Made by a program: the position numbers and the translations under genes
NCBI RefSeq assembly: GCF_001556515.1
Contig: NZ_LSJA01000272.1
Location: forward strand, 1-8,009
Direction: 5' to 3'
Source: Caulobacter sp. CCH9-E1
GTDB taxonomy: Bacteria > Pseudomonadota > Alphaproteobacteria > Caulobacterales > Caulobacteraceae
DNA length: 8,009 bases
Notes under the pieces: model-generated
Database searches by the model: none
Seen by the model: the letters and a program-made list of their open reading frames with translations, nothing else
What the model was told of the DNA's origin: nothing
In this document: piece after piece, positions 6,701 to 8,009 of the stretch
Layout: each line of letters opens with the position of its first letter
Numbering within the stretch: position 1 is the stretch's first letter

Positions 6701-6882
6701 TGGCGGGCATGGCGAAAAGCCTTGAGCGCGATCCACAGGTGGAATCGATCCTGCGTAATCGCACCCGCGAGCTGGGGCTTGAGATCGGCATGGAGCGCAG
6801 CCCGCAGATGGGCGGCGGCGAGCTGGGCCGCCAGTTGACGCATGAGCTGGGAATCGGCCGCGACCGTGGACTTAGCCGGTAG
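3778..6882 (+). CDS. traA: Ti-type conjugative relaxase-helicase TraA (MOBQ)
   Basis: A 1034-residue cytoplasmic enzyme that nicks oriT, forms a phosphotyrosine link to the DNA end and unwinds the strand for transfer. The N-terminal MobA/MobL relaxase domain (about 1-220) has the expected tyrosine in ASAAYRAAERL (Y25) and the metal-binding motif HWDRGKDGEPKPHAH (H125, D127, H137, H139). A linker with RRDLAQFAFRHSDG leads into a RecD/TraI-like superfamily 1 helicase: Walker A GYAGTGKS 369-376, Walker B VLVIDEAGM 436-444, GDPEQLQAI 468-476, YAATIHKSQG 658-667 and YVALSRHR 687-694. The remaining 300 residues form a charged tail with a duplicated RGMFD motif and a helical end. All catalytic residues appear intact, and the length is close to Ti TraA (about 1100). 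The ATG at 3778 is chosen because MAIYHFSAKVVSR is the family N-terminus; the 19 codons upstream run through the oriT-like site. Confidence 0.95.
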   Translation: MAIYHFSAKVVSRANGSSAVASAAYRAAERLHDDRLGRDHDFSNKAGVVHSEIILPEGAPERLNDRACLWNEVEAGEKRKDAQLAREVEFAIPREMNTAQGVSLARDFVEKQFVDRGMVADLNVHWDRGKDGEPKPHAHVMLSMREVGPEGFGQKVREWNSNALLKEWREAWADHVNERLAQLDIDARIDHRTLEAQGIDLEPQHKIGPAASRMPEQGLEAERAEDHARIARENGEKIIARPEIALDAITRQQATFTRRDLAQFAFRHSDGKDQFDQVMSAVRTSPELVGLGKDGRGEDRFTSRDMIDTEQRLEHAADRLADKARHGLPAASLQRGLDAAGSEGLVLGGEQQAALAHITGEKDIAIVVGYAGTGKSAMLGVARDEWERAGYQVRGAALSGIAAESLEGGSGIASRTIASLEYQWDQGRELLGPRDVLVIDEAGMIGTRQMERVLSAAERAGAKVVLVGDPEQLQAIEAGAAFRALAERHGAAEISEVRRQHEDWQKDATRALATGRTGKAVHAYEAHGMVQAADTREQARAELVDRWDAQRSADPDKTRIILTHTNAEVRDLNLAARDRLRASGELGDDVRVSAERGAREFASGDRIMFLKNERGLGVKNGLLGKVERVSPDSMAVRLDDGRSVAFDLKDYAHVDHGYAATIHKSQGVTVDQAHVLATPGMDRHSAYVALSRHREGVQLHYGRDDFADTGKLVRTLGRERAKDMASDYPMFRDRDAEAQSFADRRGLSGEIRVADAPERKGVEILAPSAGTSRQMGDDRGAGEAKAAGEGRPRRGMFDNFRPAPERPAPATNRGQGERPKRGMFDGLKLSAEPAKGAERTPALPDRGQDRTFARAVERTSRSAEAMLQARASGGPVLEHQKVALERATEALDQIRPGASRDLASAMQRDPALLRDAAAGRSGPMIEAMAQEARVRTDPNLRADRFVERWQQLSQDRDRLYRAGDMTGREKAGKEMAGMAKSLERDPQVESILRNRTRELGLEIGMERSPQMGGGELGRQLTHELGIGRDRGLSR

Positions 6883-6896
6883 GGAGAGAAACAAAC

Positions 6897-7607
6897 ATGG
6901 ACGAGGACGAGTATCGCGAACCCCATGCCGGCGACGATCCAGTGGCCGCGTTCGAGCGGTTGCGCGGCGAGGTGTCGTTGCTGCGTCATGCGGTCGAAGG
7001 GCTGACCGCCGCGCGCGAGTCCATCGACATTCCCGATTATCAGCCGACGCTTGAGCGTACCGAAAAGGTGCTGGGGGTTCTGGCCCAGCAGATCGCCGCG
7101 ATGCGGAAAAGCCCTGCCCTGTCGATGGACCCGGCGCATATGGCGGGCGAGATCGCGACGGCGGCGATCGGCGCGCGCCGCGAGGACCAGCGTCTTATCA
7201 CCGAGGCGCGCACGGCGCTGGACCAGGCCGCGCGTGAGATCGGGAGCCGGCTTGCTTCCGCGCGGCGCGGCGACGAGCAGAATCGCTGGCTATATCTGTT
7301 CGGCGGTGGCGGCCTGGTGCTGGGGCTGTTGTTCTATGCCGCGTTGGCGGGGCCGATCGCGCGTCTGACGCCCGATAGCTGGCTATGGCCTGAAGGCGTG
7401 GCGACGCGCGTTTTGGACGCGCCGACGCAATGGGAGGGGGGGCAGCGGTTGATGCGGGCCGCTGCGCCGGAGCGCTGGGAGGCGATCGTCGCGACCGACA
7501 AGCTGTTGCGCGACAATCGCGAGACGATCGAGACGTGCCGCAAGTCGGCGACGAAGGCAAAGAAGCCGGTGCGCTGCACGATCGAGGTCAAGCCGGCGAC
7601 AGAATAA
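6897..7607 (+). CDS. DUF6118-like single-pass membrane protein
   Basis: A 236-residue protein starting 14 bases after the traA stop, with AGGGAGAG about 9 bases before its ATG, so it is almost certainly co-transcribed with traA. Residues 1-130 are soluble, acidic at first and then helical (VSLLRHAVEGLTAAR, LERTEKVLGVLAQQIAAM, and a long charged helix 84-125). One membrane helix follows, about 131-151 (WLYLFGGGGLVLGLLFYAAL). The positive charge before it (SARRGDEQNR) predicts the N-terminus inside the cell and residues 152-236 in the periplasm. The outer part contains Trp/Pro-rich LTPDSWLWPEGV and two cysteines, C214 and C227, that could form a disulfide. I recall proteins of this pattern as DUF6118 next to traA in sphingomonad plasmids. 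The function is unknown; a membrane accessory of the transfer apparatus is an inference from position. Confidence 0.8.
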   Translation: MDEDEYREPHAGDDPVAAFERLRGEVSLLRHAVEGLTAARESIDIPDYQPTLERTEKVLGVLAQQIAAMRKSPALSMDPAHMAGEIATAAIGARREDQRLITEARTALDQAAREIGSRLASARRGDEQNRWLYLFGGGGLVLGLLFYAALAGPIARLTPDSWLWPEGVATRVLDAPTQWEGGQRLMRAAAPERWEAIVATDKLLRDNRETIETCRKSATKAKKPVRCTIEVKPATE

Positions 7608-7954
7608 GGGTGGATCCCGAGCATGATCGGGGTTGCGCGGGGCGGTAATGTCACGGTACAGGGCCGACCCCGCAGCGCAGGCACTTCGATGCCGCTCATA
7701 GGTGCACTCCCGGCAGCCGGGCCGACGAGGGAAAAAGCGCCGTCAGGCGCCAGCGTAGGGGCATCAGCGTGGCAAAGGTGAGCCCCCATACCCAAGCTGC
7801 CAGCGCGAGCGGCAAGGGTGTCGTGCGCGATTGTCCTTTGATTTAGCGAGAGAAGGCGCGCTGCACAATTAAAATGCCCCGTATGTAGTGAGTCCCATCT
7901 CGTCAACTGCCAATGATTAGACCTCTGGTCGCGCATCGTCTGGCAGGCTTGGAC
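7608..7954. other. Region without a convincing gene
   Basis: About 350 bases between the membrane-protein gene and the right repeat. A short CCCGA/TCGGG dyad near 7615-7630, just after the stop, has no T run and is a poor terminator. A minus-strand frame (7696-7824) would encode a 42-residue hydrophobic peptide ending in an ATGA overlap with another minus-strand frame, but its only well-placed start would be ACG. From about 7850 the base composition becomes more AT-rich. I see no RNA gene, no rep or par gene and no clear attachment site. Confidence 0.5.
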
Positions 7955-8006
7955 GTGTCCCCCGTCAGCGCCACTGGCACAGATTTGAGGTTGTGAGTTG
8001 AGGAGG
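7955..8006. repeat. Right copy of 52-bp terminal inverted repeat (probable IS end)
   Basis: Exact reverse complement of bases 1-52. Read into the element from the window it starts GTGTCCCCCGTCAGCG, and three more bases (ATC) follow to the end of the window. The bases just inside the two repeats (CCTATT on the left, GGCTTGGAC on the right) show no direct repeat, so there is no target-site duplication of the kind a single IS in a circle would leave. Two inverted copies of one IS, or an assembly breakpoint, fit better. Confidence 0.8.
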
Positions 8007-8009
8007 ATC

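Noticed and set aside
7334..7936. 200-codon minus-strand frame at the right end
   Set aside because: Most of it is antisense to the DUF6118-like gene, and the rest has no recognisable protein character; the hydrophobic 42-codon frame overlapping it reads better.
1..8009. Complete circular plasmid with the ends joined directly
   Set aside because: The end repeats are inverted rather than direct, so the ends do not overlap to close a circle, and there is no rep gene.
1..8009. CRISPR array, tRNA or rRNA genes
   Set aside because: No regularly spaced direct repeats and no tRNA- or rRNA-like sequence were seen on either strand.

Overview
The window is a compact, GC-rich conjugative DNA-processing (Dtr) module of the Agrobacterium Ti-plasmid type. 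It most likely comes from a plasmid or integrative element of an alphaproteobacterium; the protein style (Ti-type TraA, TraC/TraD, TraG and a DUF6118-like membrane protein) suggests a sphingomonad. That placement comes from recalled family resemblance, not from a search.

Layout. (1) Both ends carry the same 52-bp sequence in inverted orientation (1-52 and 7955-8006), as expected for the ends of an insertion sequence or for contig ends that stop in a shared repeat. (2) At 53-458 lies the C-terminal stub of a Tn3-family transposase, cut by the left repeat. (3) At 459-1065 is a gene-free stretch. It starts AT-rich, contains a perfect DnaA box, and continues into an unusually dense series of small perfect hairpins; it is a candidate replication or strand-initiation region, although no rep gene is in view. 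(4) At 1066-3606 a leftward operon reads traC, traD, a small VbhA-like gene and traG (coupling ATPase), with overlapping or nearly abutting genes. (5) At about 3715-3777 is an oriT-like site resembling the Ti-plasmid/RSF1010 type, between the divergent traC and traA genes. (6) At 3778-6882 is traA, a MOBQ-type relaxase fused to a superfamily 1 helicase. (7) At 6897-7607 is a DUF6118-like single-pass membrane protein in the traA transcription unit. (8) At 7608-7954 is a stretch with no convincing gene.

How the parts fit. TraA would nick oriT, stay covalently attached to the strand and unwind the plasmid. TraC and TraD are probably oriT/relaxosome accessory proteins. TraG is the hexameric inner-membrane ATPase that passes the relaxosome to a type IV secretion channel. 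No mating-pair (trb/virB), replication, partition or quorum-sensing genes are present, so the element is either mobilisable or only a piece of a larger plasmid. The least explained parts are the hairpin array at 678-939, the 96-residue VbhA-like protein between traD and traG, the shifted reading frames at the traC/traD junction, and the membrane protein behind traA.
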